Under the pieces are notes generated by a model. The model was not told the origin of the DNA and ran no database searches. It was given only the letters and a program-made list of their open reading frames with translations. The translations under genes and the position numbers were made by a program. Shown here piece after piece: positions 8,279-19,320 of a stretch of DNA of 42,265 nt. The DNA lies in the NCBI GenBank assembly GCA_003156715.1, contig PMHO01000019.1:57611-99875 (forward strand), written 5' to 3'. The number at the start of each line of letters is the position of its first letter. The first letter of the stretch is position 1. The DNA comes from Candidatus Tityobacter terrigena. Lineage in GTDB: Bacteria > Vulcanimicrobiota > Vulcanimicrobiia > Vulcanimicrobiales > Vulcanimicrobiaceae.

Positions 8279-8707
8279 ATGAGAGACGATGTTTGCGGCG
8301 AGTTCGACGCGATGTTCGCCGAACTGGCGCGGCGGGTGCGGCCCGGACGGTTCGAGCCGAACTGCGACGTGTATTTGAGTGACGACGACGCGGCGCTCGT
8401 CGTCAAGGTCGAAATTGCCGGCGCCGAGCCGAGCGAGTTGCGCGTGCTGCTCGAAGAGCGCTACCTCTTCATCGTCGGGGTGCGCAACGAGCGCGAGCGC
8501 GGCGGCCGCGGCTCGCTCCTCATGAAGGAGATCGAGTACGGCGATTTCGTTAAGAAGATCCACCTGCCCACCCCCGTCGCCGACAGCGGCGCGACCGCGC
8601 TCTACCGGGACGGCATCCTGACGATTCGCTTGCCCGTTTCGAAGGAATCGTACCGACCGACCCGCCGCACCGAAATACGAATGACCGTAAAAAGGATTCC
8701 CGTCTAA
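8279..8707 (+). CDS. hsp20: Small heat shock protein, Hsp20/alpha-crystallin family
   Basis: A 142-residue small heat shock protein: an ATP-independent holdase that binds unfolding proteins. A short N-terminal segment (EFDAMFAELARRV) is followed by the alpha-crystallin domain from about residue 27 (CDVYLSDDDAALVVKVEIAG) to about 122, ending in the typical ALYRDGILTIRLPV. A short tail carrying RIPV may serve as the I-x-V anchoring motif. ATG 8279 directly follows the CIRCE half-site and has no clear Shine-Dalgarno sequence; ATG 8312 is an alternative. The stop touches the lon ATG (TAAATG), so holdase and protease are co-expressed. Confidence 0.9.
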   Translation: MRDDVCGEFDAMFAELARRVRPGRFEPNCDVYLSDDDAALVVKVEIAGAEPSELRVLLEERYLFIVGVRNERERGGRGSLLMKEIEYGDFVKKIHLPTPVADSGATALYRDGILTIRLPVSKESYRPTRRTEIRMTVKRIPV

Positions 8708-11185
8708 ATGGCTCCCCAGCGCACGACCCCTGAAAAAAAGACCGACGTGCTCGGCATCCTGCCGCTGCAAGACGCAGTGTTGTTTCCCAACACCGTGATC
8801 CCACTTGCTGTCGTGAAGAAGCCGGGAATCGCGCTCGTCGAGGAAGCCTTGCGCGACGGCCGCCAGATTGGCCTCGTCGCCCTCAAAGACAAAGACACAG
8901 ACGATCCCGGCCCCGACGACGTTCGGCGTGTCGGAACGATCGGCTCGATTCAGCGCATGATCAAAGTCCCCGACGGGACGATTCGCTGCATCGTCGGCGG
9001 CAATGCGGTCTTCAAAATCGACACGTTCACGCAAGTCGAGCCGTACATGGCCGCGACCGTTACCGAGCTTCCCGACCTGACGCGCGATTCCGAAGAGCTG
9101 GTCGCGATGCACCGCAACCTGGCTGGCCTCTTCTCCAAGCTCATCGGCTTCCTGCCGCAAGCGCCGCGCGAGATGGAGATGGAAGTCAACAATATCACCG
9201 ACTCCAACCTCCTGACATACTTCATCGCGTCGTCGATGCGGCTCGACACCGCGGATCGCCAAGGGCTCCTCGAGGAGCGCAACACCGAGAAGCGGATGCG
9301 CAAGCTGACGATGCTCCTGACCAAGGAGCTCGAGGTCGTCGAACTGGGCCACAAGATTCAGTCCGACATTCAGCGCGAGATGGAGAAGAATCAGCGCGAG
9401 TTCTACTTGCGCCAGCAGTTGCGGGCCATTCAGGAAGAGCTCGGCGAGACCGATCCGCAGCAAGCCGAAGCGGCCGAGCTGCGCAAGAAGATCGACGAAG
9501 CGCAGATGCCCGAGGACGCCAAGAAGGCGGCCGACCGGGAGCTGGACCGTTTGACGAAAGTTCCGACGGCCTCGCCCGAGTATTCGGTGATTCGGACCTA
9601 CCTCGATTGGCTCGTGCAGTTGCCCTGGAGCAAAGAAACGGCCGACGCGATCGACATCGCCAAGGCTCGCGAGATTCTCGACGCGGATCACTACGATCTC
9701 GATAAGGTCAAGGACCGTATCATCGAGTACCTCGCCGTCGGCAAGCTCAAGAAGCGGCTGACCGGTCCCATCCTCTGCTTCGTGGGTCCGCCCGGCGTCG
9801 GAAAGACGTCGCTCGGACAGTCGATCGCCAAGGCGATGGGCCGCAAGTTCGTGCGCCTTTCGGTGGGCGGCGTGCGCGACGAAGCTGAAATCCGCGGCCA
9901 CCGGCGCACCTACATCGGTTCCATGCCGGGGACGATCGTGCGCGCGCTACGCGACGCGGGGACGCGCAATCCCGTCATGATGATCGACGAGATCGACAAG
10001 GTCGGTTCGGATTTCCGGGGCGATCCGCAGTCGGCGTTGCTCGAGGTGCTCGACCCCTCGCAGAACCACACCTTCCGCGACCACTACTTGGATCTGCCCT
10101 TCGACCTCTCGCAAGTGCTCTTCGTGTGCACGGCCAACCAGCTCGAGACGATCAGCCCGCCGCTGCGCGACCGGATGGAAATCATCCAGCTCTCGGGATA
10201 CACCGAGTTCGAGAAGCTGCAGATTGCCAAGCGCTACCTCGTCAAGAAGCAGCGCGAGGCCAACGGTCTGCGCGACTCGCAAGTGCAGATCGGCGATGCT
10301 GCCATCCGCGCTATCATCAACGACTACACGCGCGAAGCCGGCGTCCGCAACCTCGAGCGCGAGATCGGCTCGGTCTTTCGCAAGGTGGCGCGCCGGATCG
10401 CCGAGGAGCCGAACTATAAGGCGCGCGTTAAGCCCGACAACCTCGTCGACTTTCTGTCGAAGCCGCGCTTCTATAACGAAGTCAAGAAGCGCACCGCCTC
10501 GGTGGGCGTCGCCACAGGTTTGGCCTGGACGCCGGTCGGCGGCGACATCATGTTCATCGAGAGCTCGACGATGCCGGGTACCGGTAAGCTCGTCTTGACC
10601 GGCCAGCTGGGCGACGTCATGAAGGAATCCGCGACGGCGGCCGTCTCGTTCGTGCGCTCGCGTTCGTCGGAGCTGGGCTTACCGGAAGACTACTTCGCCA
10701 AGCACGACCTGCACATCCACGTGCCGGCCGGCGCCGTTCCCAAGGACGGCCCGTCCGCCGGAATCGCGCTCGCGACCTCGCTCGCGTCCTTGCTGACGAA
10801 CACCAAGGTCGACCCGAACCTCGCGATGACGGGCGAGATCACGCTCACGGGGCAAGTGCTGCCGATCGGCGGCCTCAAAGAGAAAGTGCTCGGCGCCAAG
10901 CGCGCAGGCATCAGTAAGATCGTCTTGCCGAAGCGCAACGAGATCGATCTCGACGACGTGCCCAAAGAAGTGCGCGACACGATGACGTTCCAGCCCGTCG
11001 AAGACGTCGCCGACGTTTTCGAGCAAGCTTTCGGCAAGCGCTTCGGCTTCCGCGCGCCGATTGCCAGCGCCGCCGAGCACCGCACCGAAGGCGTCGTCGT
11101 CCCGATTCGAGGGCACGCCACCCGGCGTGCCAACGGCGAGCGCAAGCGCCCTCACCGTCCGGCCGTCTCGTCCCGTAAGCGTTAG
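8708..11185 (+). CDS. lon: ATP-dependent protease Lon
   Basis: An 825-residue cytosolic AAA+ serine protease that degrades misfolded and regulatory proteins. Domains run as the N-terminal LAN domain ([19 protein letters not shown]), a coiled middle region, the AAA+ module with Walker A GPPGVGKT at 360-367 and Walker [10 protein letters not shown], then the protease domain. The catalytic serine is S683 in [11 protein letters not shown] and the lysine is K726 in [15 protein letters not shown]; their 43-residue spacing equals that of the E. coli enzyme (S679/K722). An added basic tail of about 40 residues ([20 protein letters not shown]) follows the conserved C-terminus. It starts directly on the hsp20 stop, so it is probably under the same CIRCE-like control. 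Confidence 0.97.
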   Translation: MAPQRTTPEKKTDVLGILPLQDAVLFPNTVIPLAVVKKPGIALVEEALRDGRQIGLVALKDKDTDDPGPDDVRRVGTIGSIQRMIKVPDGTIRCIVGGNAVFKIDTFTQVEPYMAATVTELPDLTRDSEELVAMHRNLAGLFSKLIGFLPQAPREMEMEVNNITDSNLLTYFIASSMRLDTADRQGLLEERNTEKRMRKLTMLLTKELEVVELGHKIQSDIQREMEKNQREFYLRQQLRAIQEELGETDPQQAEAAELRKKIDEAQMPEDAKKAADRELDRLTKVPTASPEYSVIRTYLDWLVQLPWSKETADAIDIAKAREILDADHYDLDKVKDRIIEYLAVGKLKKRLTGPILCFVGPPGVGKTSLGQSIAKAMGRKFVRLSVGGVRDEAEIRGHRRTYIGSMPGTIVRALRDAGTRNPVMMIDEIDKVGSDFRGDPQSALLEVLDPSQNHTFRDHYLDLPFDLSQVLFVCTANQLETISPPLRDRMEIIQLSGYTEFEKLQIAKRYLVKKQREANGLRDSQVQIGDAAIRAIINDYTREAGVRNLEREIGSVFRKVARRIAEEPNYKARVKPDNLVDFLSKPRFYNEVKKRTASVGVATGLAWTPVGGDIMFIESSTMPGTGKLVLTGQLGDVMKESATAAVSFVRSRSSELGLPEDYFAKHDLHIHVPAGAVPKDGPSAGIALATSLASLLTNTKVDPNLAMTGEITLTGQVLPIGGLKEKVLGAKRAGISKIVLPKRNEIDLDDVPKEVRDTMTFQPVEDVADVFEQAFGKRFGFRAPIASAAEHRTEGVVVPIRGHATRRANGERKRPHRPAVSSRKR

Positions 11186-11207
11186 TGACCCTCTAAGACA
11201 CGCGTGA

Positions 11208-11233
11208 CGGCGCGGTGTAGGAGCGCCGCGCCG
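11208..11233 (+). promoter_or_regulatory. GC-rich hairpin with ribosome site in its loop
   Basis: CGGCGCGG (11208-11215) and CCGCGCCG (11226-11233) are perfect complements around a 10-nt loop that contains AGGAG (11219-11223), the ribosome binding site for the FUSC gene. The stem ends 2 nt before the GTG start. It could modulate translation or act as the end of the lon transcript; no T-tract follows. Confidence 0.45.
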
Positions 11234-11235
11234 CC

Positions 11236-13416
11236 GTGAAGCATCCGGCGCTGGCTCCGCTACATCTGGGGACCCTGCGCAACGCCGTGCAGGGCGCGTT
11301 GCGCGTCGACCGGTCGCAGTTCCAACCTGGATTTGCGCTGCGCTGCGCGGTCGGGGTTGCGATTTCACTGCTCGGGGCGCTCGCGGCCGGCTCCCCCCGG
11401 CAGGGCGTCGCCGGCGCGATCGGCGCACTGAGCACGGGGTTCGCGTCGCAGCAGGGCTTGTATCGCACGCGCGCCGCAGCGATGCTGGCTACGGCCTGCG
11501 CGATGAGCGTCTCGACGCTCGTCGCGGTGCTGGCCGGCCATTCGAGCGTCGCGTCCATCGTCTTGATTGCCGTGTGGGGTTATGGCTACGGCGTGTTGTC
11601 GTCGCTCGGCCCGGCCGCGAGCATCGTGGGCTTGCAATCCGTCGTGGCTTTCATCGTTTTCGGTGGCCAGGGGCTCGAGCCGTCGGCGGGAGTGGTGCAG
11701 GCGGCGCTCGTTCTAGCCGGTGGCCTTCTGCAGACGTTCTTGCTCGTGCTCGTGTGGCCGCTCAAGCGTTATTCGGTCGAGCGGCGCGCACTCGCGGGGG
11801 CTTACCGGCACCTCGCCGACTACGCCCGCGCCGCCGCCGGAGGGGACCTCGAGTCGCCGGGTTCGCAACAATTCACGCGGGTGCGCGACACGCTTTCCGA
11901 TCCGCAGCCGTTTGCTCGACGCGGCGACATCGCCGTCTTCACCGCATTGCTCGATGAAGCCGAACGCATGCGATCGACGCTTGCGGCACTGGCCGCCGAC
12001 GGTCTCGTTGCCGCCGAGCAGAGCGGGCCGGACGACCCCGGTGTCGCGCGAGTTCACGACGTGCTTGAAGCGTGCGCGGATCTACTGGCGGCGCTCGCGT
12101 CCGCCCTCGACGCGGCGCAGGCGCCCCGCGCTGCGGACGATGCCTGGAAACGTGCCGACGACGCTGCACGCGCCCTCGAAGGAGCGTCGGGCGCGAACAA
12201 GGCGCACGCAGCGACGGATGCTGCTGCCATCCTCGGACAGTTGCGCGCGGCATGGCGGCTGGTCGCCCTTCCCTCCGGTGAGGAGCCCGCTGCGCGCGTA
12301 GGCGGCTCCCCGTTGCGCCGCAAGCGAGCCTTCCCGCGGATCGCAGACCAGCTCGGCACGCTGCGTGCGAACCTTTCGCTGCGCTCGCCGTACGCGCAAC
12401 ACGGAATTCGGCTCGCAGTGACGCTCGCGACCGCGACGCTGCTGTATCGAGCGCTCGGCATCCAGCACGGCTATTGGATGACGATGACGGCCGCGATCGT
12501 GCTGCGACCGGACTTCACGACGACGTTCGCTCGCGGCATCGCGCGCATCGTTGGAACCGTCTTGGGGGCGTTGCTCGCAGGCGGCCTTGCACTGCTCGTG
12601 CCGAAATCGCCGGCGGTCGACGTCGCTCTTGCGATCCTCTTCGCGACGCTCACGTTCGCTACACCGAACGTCAACTACGCCTTCTTCGCGGCCGCGCTGA
12701 CCGCATACATCATTTTCCTTTTCTCGCTGCTCGGAACGTCGGCGCATACCGCCGGTGCCCAGCGCGTTATCGCCACGATTCTGGGAGGCGGCTTGGCGGA
12801 GCTCGCCGTCTTCCTGTATCCGGCGTGGGAGGCCGACCGGGTACCGGGACAACTCGGCAAACTTCTGGACGTGCAGCGCCATTATGCCGATGTCGTCTTT
12901 GCTGCATACATCGACGCCGCAAAGACGGACGAGCGCGCGATCGGCGAAGCGCAAACGGCTTCGTGGACGGCGCGCACCGAAGCCGAAGCTTCAGTCGACC
13001 GCATGCTGAGCGAGCCGCCGCAGACGCACGCCCTATCGGCCGACACGGCTCTCGGCGTGCTTGCCGCGTCGCGCCGCTTGGGTTTCGGCTTGCTCACGCT
13101 CAACGCCCATCACGCTGCTATCGCGCGCGTCGCGCGTCCTGCACTGCGCATTCTGCTGGAAGCCATCGACAAGGTTCTGCGCAGCACGGCGAACGCGCTG
13201 CGTACGCAGGCTCCGCCGCGGCCGTACCCAGCGCTGCGCCAAGCCTTTGATGCCGCGCAGCGCGCGCACGCATCCGCCGGCGACCCCGACGCCGAAGAGA
13301 TTTTCACGGAATGCGACCTGCTGGTCGACAGCCTCAACACGATGGCCGGCCTCGTCGCCGCCGAATTTGCCGCTTCGAAGAAGGCAAGTTCTAACGAAGC
13401 ACGGTCGTTAGGCTGA
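11236..13416 (+). CDS. FUSC family membrane protein (aromatic acid exporter-like)
   Basis: A 726-residue protein with the two-halves layout of FUSC/YccS/AaeB proteins. An N-terminal block of about six membrane segments spans residues 35-175, followed by a soluble helical region, a second block of about six segments (roughly 395-535) and a C-terminal soluble part. The second block begins with YAQHGIRLAVTLATATLLYR and YWMTMTAAIVLRPDFTTTFA, the most conserved part of the family. Characterised relatives export hydroxylated aromatic acids, which fits the neighbouring aromatic-acid operon, but the substrate is not shown. The start is GTG 11236 with AGGAG 12 nt upstream in a hairpin loop. The stop codon abuts the convergent RidA gene with no spacer. 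Confidence 0.8.
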   Translation: MKHPALAPLHLGTLRNAVQGALRVDRSQFQPGFALRCAVGVAISLLGALAAGSPRQGVAGAIGALSTGFASQQGLYRTRAAAMLATACAMSVSTLVAVLAGHSSVASIVLIAVWGYGYGVLSSLGPAASIVGLQSVVAFIVFGGQGLEPSAGVVQAALVLAGGLLQTFLLVLVWPLKRYSVERRALAGAYRHLADYARAAAGGDLESPGSQQFTRVRDTLSDPQPFARRGDIAVFTALLDEAERMRSTLAALAADGLVAAEQSGPDDPGVARVHDVLEACADLLAALASALDAAQAPRAADDAWKRADDAARALEGASGANKAHAATDAAAILGQLRAAWRLVALPSGEEPAARVGGSPLRRKRAFPRIADQLGTLRANLSLRSPYAQHGIRLAVTLATATLLYRALGIQHGYWMTMTAAIVLRPDFTTTFARGIARIVGTVLGALLAGGLALLVPKSPAVDVALAILFATLTFATPNVNYAFFAAALTAYIIFLFSLLGTSAHTAGAQRVIATILGGGLAELAVFLYPAWEADRVPGQLGKLLDVQRHYADVVFAAYIDAAKTDERAIGEAQTASWTARTEAEASVDRMLSEPPQTHALSADTALGVLAASRRLGFGLLTLNAHHAAIARVARPALRILLEAIDKVLRSTANALRTQAPPRPYPALRQAFDAAQRAHASAGDPDAEEIFTECDLLVDSLNTMAGLVAAEFAASKKASSNEARSLG

Positions 13417-13806
13417 TCAGGGAATGAGGGCGGTCGCTTCGATTTCGACGAGCGCCTCGGCTTCGACTAGGCGGCTGACCTCGACGACCGACATGGCCGG
13501 ATAGTTGCGTCCCATCACGCGACGGTACGCGATGCCGAGCGCGCGCTGGCTGGCGAGGTATGCAGACGTGTCCGTGACGTACCAGGTGAGGCGCGCGACG
13601 TGCTGCGCGCTGCCGCCCGCTTCGGCAAGAACGGCTAGGACGTTACGCAGCGCCTGCGCGGTCTGGCCCACGAGATCCTCGCAGACGAAGCGGCCCTCGG
13701 AATCCCACCCGACCTGTCCGCTGATGAAGACGATCGTCCCCGTCCCGGCGACGCCGGCCGAGTAGCCGCGCGGTCGCGGCCAACCCTCGGGCTGCAGCCT
13801 CTTCAC
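13417..13806 (-). CDS. RidA/YjgF-family enamine/imine deaminase
   Basis: A 129-residue RidA-family protein. Typical members hydrolyse reactive enamine/imine intermediates to ketones and ammonia, and the family also includes 2-aminomuconate deaminases. Seen here are YSAGVAGTGTIVFISGQVGW, the middle stretch QTAQALRNVLAVLAEAGG, and SRLVEAEALVEIEATALIP where the substrate-binding Arg and the Glu of the family are expected. It is the last gene of the anthranilate-type operon, with its GTG overlapping the ligase stop (GTGA). Because the oxygenase product should be a cyclic enamine-type CoA thioester, deamination of that intermediate is a reasonable but untested role. The gene meets the FUSC gene tail to tail. 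Confidence 0.85.
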   Translation of the reverse strand: MKRLQPEGWPRPRGYSAGVAGTGTIVFISGQVGWDSEGRFVCEDLVGQTAQALRNVLAVLAEAGGSAQHVARLTWYVTDTSAYLASQRALGIAYRRVMGRNYPAMSVVEVSRLVEAEALVEIEATALIP

Positions 13807-15440
13807 GCGGAGACAACCGCGCTCGCGCGCAACTTGAAGCGCTGCAGCTTGCCGCTCTCGGTGCGCGGCAGCGCGCCGACGAAATGGACGCGGCGCGGAT
13901 ACTTGTACGGTGCGATCGTGGCCTTGACGAAATCTTGCAGGGTGCGCACCGTCGTTTCATCCGCGCGCTCGCCGGGCTGCAGGACGACGAACGCGGTGAC
14001 GAGCGCTCCACGCTCCGCGTCGGGGATTCCCACGACGGCGCATTCGGCGACGCTCGGGTGGGCGAGCAGCGCGCTTTCGATTTCGGGTCCGGCGATGTTG
14101 TATCCGGCCGAGACGATCATGTCGTCGGTGCGCGATTGAAACCAGAAATATCCCTCCTCGTCGCGCAGGTAAGCGTCGCCGGTGATGTTCCAGCCGAAGC
14201 GGACGTAATCTCGCTGCCGGTCGTCGGCCAAGTAGCGGCATCCGGTCGGGCCTTTGACCGCCAAGTGCCCGACCGTTCCGGGGCCAAGCTCGCAGCCTTC
14301 GTCGTCGAGCACCGCGGCGATGTACCCGGGAACGGTCATCCCCGTCGCGCCGGGGCGGATCGCGTCGCCCGAGGCGGCGATGAAAACGTGCAGCATCTCG
14401 GTCGATCCGATCCCGTCGATGAGGCGCAGGCCGGTCGCATCCTGCCACGCACTGCGGGTCGCGATCGGCAGCGCTTCACCAGCCGACACGCACGTCCGAA
14501 GGCTGCCGAGGTCGAAGCGATTGCGCAGTGCGGCCATCGCGCGGTACGCGACCGGCGCCGCAAAACAGACCGTCGCCCGGTACTCGTCGATCGCCCCGAG
14601 CAGCGTCTCGGGCGCGCTCGTTTCGAGCAACAGGGTCGATGCGCCGGCGCGCAGCGGAAAGAGCAGCAGGCCCCCCAAACCAAAGGTAAACGCGAGCGGC
14701 GGCGTGCCGCAAAAACGGTCCTGCGGCACGGCCCGCACGTGCGCCGCGGCGAACGTGTCGCAAACCGCCAGAACGTCGCGATGGAAGTGCGCCGTTCCCT
14801 TTGGTTTCCCGGTCGTTCCCGAGGTAAAGGCAATCGTGCACACGTCGTCCGATGCCGTCGCGACGCCTTCGAACGCATAGCGCCGGCGGCGCATGCGCGC
14901 TTCGAGTCCGTCCGGTTCACTCGTGCCGAAGAGCGCGCGCGCGAACGGGACGGCGCAGCGCTCTCCGGCAGACTCCAACTCCCCGGCTAAGCGTGCGTCG
15001 CAGACGGCCGCATTGATTCGAGCCGAGGTGATGATTTCGGCCAGTTCCTTCGCGCGCAACATCGGCATGGTCGTCACCGCGATGCAACCGGCTTTGACCG
15101 TTGCGAGCCAAAGGGCGGCGGTCGTCGCATCGTTGTATCCACGAATCAGCACGCGGTTGCCCGCGACCAGATGCAGATCGTCGCGCAGAACCCATGCGAT
15201 GCGGTTGACTTCGGCGAGCAGCCCCGCGTAGGAGAGCCGCCGCTTCGGCGTGACGATCGCCTCGCGTTCGCCGAAGCCGCGCGCCACCATCGCGTCGAGT
15301 AAGGCCACGGCGCAATTCAAGCGCGCCGGGTAGCGCAGCGCTTCGTCGAAGCGGAATTCGGGCCAGAGCGCGCGCGGCGGCAGGTTATCGCGCGCGAACG
15401 AATCGACGTGGGCGCTCGGATGCAGTGCGCTCGGCCCCAT
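13803..15440 (-). CDS. Aryl-CoA ligase, 2-aminobenzoate/benzoate-CoA ligase type
   Basis: A 545-residue AMP-forming acyl-CoA synthetase of the benzoate-CoA ligase branch. Core motifs are the P-loop TSGTTGKPKG, IGSTEMLHVFI (A5), GDAYLRDEEGYFWFQSR (A7) and SAGYNIAGPEIE (A8), with the catalytic lysine in PRTESGKLQRFK. The start region, HVDSFARDNLPP followed by YPARLNCAVALLD, resembles 2-aminobenzoate-CoA ligases. It probably activates anthranilate, or a similar benzoate, to its CoA thioester for the flavoprotein encoded upstream in the same operon. ATG 15440 shares a base with the crotonase stop (TGATG); a TTG one codon upstream is possible. The stop overlaps the RidA start by four bases. Substrate is inferred from context. 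Confidence 0.85.
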   Translation of the reverse strand: MGPSALHPSAHVDSFARDNLPPRALWPEFRFDEALRYPARLNCAVALLDAMVARGFGEREAIVTPKRRLSYAGLLAEVNRIAWVLRDDLHLVAGNRVLIRGYNDATTAALWLATVKAGCIAVTTMPMLRAKELAEIITSARINAAVCDARLAGELESAGERCAVPFARALFGTSEPDGLEARMRRRRYAFEGVATASDDVCTIAFTSGTTGKPKGTAHFHRDVLAVCDTFAAAHVRAVPQDRFCGTPPLAFTFGLGGLLLFPLRAGASTLLLETSAPETLLGAIDEYRATVCFAAPVAYRAMAALRNRFDLGSLRTCVSAGEALPIATRSAWQDATGLRLIDGIGSTEMLHVFIAASGDAIRPGATGMTVPGYIAAVLDDEGCELGPGTVGHLAVKGPTGCRYLADDRQRDYVRFGWNITGDAYLRDEEGYFWFQSRTDDMIVSAGYNIAGPEIESALLAHPSVAECAVVGIPDAERGALVTAFVVLQPGERADETTVRTLQDFVKATIAPYKYPRRVHFVGALPRTESGKLQRFKLRASAVVSA

Positions 15441-16264
15441 CAATCGCCCTCGAACTCGGGCGTGCGCTTTTCGCTGAAGGCTTGATACGCGCGTTGGAAA
15501 TCACGCGTCTGCATGCAGAGCGCTTGGGCTTGCGCTTCGGCTTCAATCTCTTCCTCGAGCCCCATCGCCCAAGCTTGCTGGAGCATCGTTTTGGTCATCG
15601 CATGCGCGAACGAGGGACCACGAGCCAGCTCGCGTGCCATTCCGCCCGCGGTTTCCTCCAGGTCTCCCGGCGCGACGAGACGGTTGAGAAAGCCCCACGC
15701 GTACGCCTCCTCGCCGGCAAGCGCGCGTCCGGTGAAGAGCAGTTCGCTCGCCCGCCCCTGCCCGACGACGCGCGGCAAGAGCGCGCACGCACCCATGTCA
15801 GCGCCCGCGAGCCCGACCCGAACGAACAAGAAAGCGACGTTCGTACGCGCCGTGCCGACGCGCAAATCCGAAGCGAGGGCCAACATCGCGCCCGCACCGG
15901 CGCAGACGCCGTCGAGCGCGGCGACGACCGGCTGCGGGCAAGCGCGCATCGCCTTGACGAGGCTGCCCGTCATGCGCGTGAACTCCAGCAGCTCGGGGGC
16001 CGCCATCCGGGTGAGCGGGCCGATGATCTCGTGCACGTCGCCGCCCGAACAGAAGTTTCCGCCGGCGCCCGCGATCACGACCGCGCGAACGTCGGCGGCA
16101 AAGCGCAGGTCACCGAAGAGATCGCGCAGTTCGGCGTAGGATGCGAACGTGAGCGGATTCTTGCGCTGCGGCCGGTCGAGCGTGATCGTGGCGACGCGAT
16201 CGCGCACGCTCCAGCCGAAATGTTCTGACGTAAAGCCGGCAAGGCTTCGCTTGCGTCCGTTCAT
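15440..16264 (-). CDS. Enoyl-CoA hydratase/isomerase (crotonase family)
   Basis: A 274-residue crotonase-fold protein acting on CoA thioesters. The first oxyanion-hole motif is [15 protein letters not shown] and the second lies in [20 protein letters not shown]. The usual catalytic Glu after the second motif is not in its standard place: the stretch reads [20 protein letters not shown], with an Asp in GADMGA as the nearest acidic residue. The chemistry may therefore differ from plain hydration. In this operon it would process a ring-reduced amino- or oxo-cyclohexenyl-CoA, or open the ring. The start ATG overlaps the MarR stop (ATGA) and the stop overlaps the ligase start. Confidence 0.88.
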   Translation of the reverse strand: MNGRKRSLAGFTSEHFGWSVRDRVATITLDRPQRKNPLTFASYAELRDLFGDLRFAADVRAVVIAGAGGNFCSGGDVHEIIGPLTRMAAPELLEFTRMTGSLVKAMRACPQPVVAALDGVCAGAGAMLALASDLRVGTARTNVAFLFVRVGLAGADMGACALLPRVVGQGRASELLFTGRALAGEEAYAWGFLNRLVAPGDLEETAGGMARELARGPSFAHAMTKTMLQQAWAMGLEEEIEAEAQAQALCMQTRDFQRAYQAFSEKRTPEFEGD

Positions 16265-16754
16265 CGCGCGCTCCGCTCCGGCCGAGCCGCATTCGCTTTC
16301 AATTTGGCGAGCACGCCGTAGAGCAGCAGGCGCTCGCGGCGCGTCAAGGCGCCGAACGTTTCGACGATCCATTCCTCATGCCGCCGCGCCATCGCGCCGA
16401 AGGTGCGCCGCCCCAGATTGGTCAGCCGAACGCGCAGCGCGCGCCGGTCTTTAGGAGCAGGCTCGCGCATGACCAGACCCTCCGACTCGAGTTGATCCGT
16501 CAGCCGCGTGACGTTGCCGCCGGTGACCATCAGGCGGCGCCCCAGTTCGTTCATCTGCAGACCCGCCGGACTGCGCTCGAGTTGGGCCATGAGGTCGAAG
16601 CGGCCGAGCGTCGTGGCGAACTCGTCGCGCAAACGGACGCGCGTGCGCGCCTCGATCAGGTTCGCGCAGCTCAAGAGGCGCAACCAAACGCGCAGCGAGA
16701 GGTGATCGTCGAGTGTCGTGCGCGACTCGAGGTCGACGGCTTCGATCGCGCCCG

Positions 16755-16758
<4 letters not shown>
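16261..16758 (-). CDS. MarR-family transcriptional regulator
   Basis: A 165-residue winged-helix regulator. After an N-terminal dimerisation helix ([17 protein letters not shown]), the recognition region reads [23 protein letters not shown], followed by the wing [21 protein letters not shown] and a C-terminal helix. The layout equals MarR repressors that sense aromatic acids or their CoA thioesters. It lies inside the catabolic operon, overlapping both neighbours by four bases, so it is expected to control its own operon. A matching palindrome is found downstream of the -10 box ahead of the flavoprotein gene. The frame is open further upstream; ATG 16758 overlaps the flavoprotein stop and gives the normal MarR length. 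Confidence 0.9.
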
Positions 16759-19025
<2,267 letters not shown>

Positions 19026-19044
19026 GCGCGCTCCCGTTTGATAG

Positions 19045-19056
19045 TTGAGCTCTCAA
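19045..19056. promoter_or_regulatory. Putative MarR operator palindrome
   Basis: TTGAG-CT-CTCAA is a 5-bp inverted repeat with a 2-bp centre, flanked by AT-rich sequence. It begins 2 bp downstream of the minus-strand -10 box and covers the expected transcription start of the flavoprotein operon. It also sits between a TTGATA (19038-19043) and a TTTAAA (19060-19065) that could be weak boxes for the divergent transporter operon. A site here would let the MarR protein repress one or both arms. Confidence 0.6.
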
Positions 19057-19058
19057 TA

Positions 19059-19087
19059 ATTTAAAACGCAAGGGAGCGTGCTGTCAA
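19059..19087 (-). promoter_or_regulatory. Sigma-70-type promoter of the aromatic-acid operon
   Basis: Read on the minus strand, TTGACA (19087-19082) is a perfect -35 box, followed after 17 nt by TTAAAT (19064-19059), a four-of-six -10 box. Transcription should start near 19052, inside the palindrome and about 27 nt before the flavoprotein ATG. Confidence 0.65.
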
Positions 19088-19320
19088 TCGAACGGCTGAA
19101 AAACCGGCGTCCTCGCCGGCGCGAATTGCTTCCCAAGGCAGACGGCCTTCGGCTCTCCGAAGCGGCGGCTCGCAGGTTCGGCTGCGCCGATTGGCGGAGG
19201 TATGGGAAGGCTCGTCGCGGCGGGCGTTCCGCACGAGACATCTTTGTCGGTTTCCTCAAGAAGCCTGAAATTTTGGGCTGCGGCGGCGGCCAGGCAGACT
19301 TGGAAAGAGGGTCGATCGGC
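19088..19320 (+). other. Non-coding leader upstream of livH
   Basis: The livH frame is open back to 19078, but the translation there (KNRRPRRRELLPKADG and onward) resembles no transporter N-terminus, so I treat it as leader. It contains a 6-bp hairpin, CCGGCG-TCCT-CGCCGG (19104-19119), and the ribosome site AAAGAGGG (19304-19311). I found no tRNA or known riboswitch here. Confidence 0.4.

Noticed and set aside
8252-9901. Long open frame (549 codons) on the minus strand
   Set aside because: It is antisense to hsp20 and lon, whose motifs are intact. The translation is Leu/Arg/Asp-rich without any domain, as expected from high-GC third positions.
19100-19210. tRNA-like GCAGGTTCGGCTGC stretch
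   Set aside because: The loop is six bases and no acceptor or anticodon stem matches around it.
19078-19320. N-terminal extension of LivH
   Set aside because: The frame is open, but the extra 81 codons are basic and unlike any permease N-terminus, while GTG 19321 has a good ribosome site.
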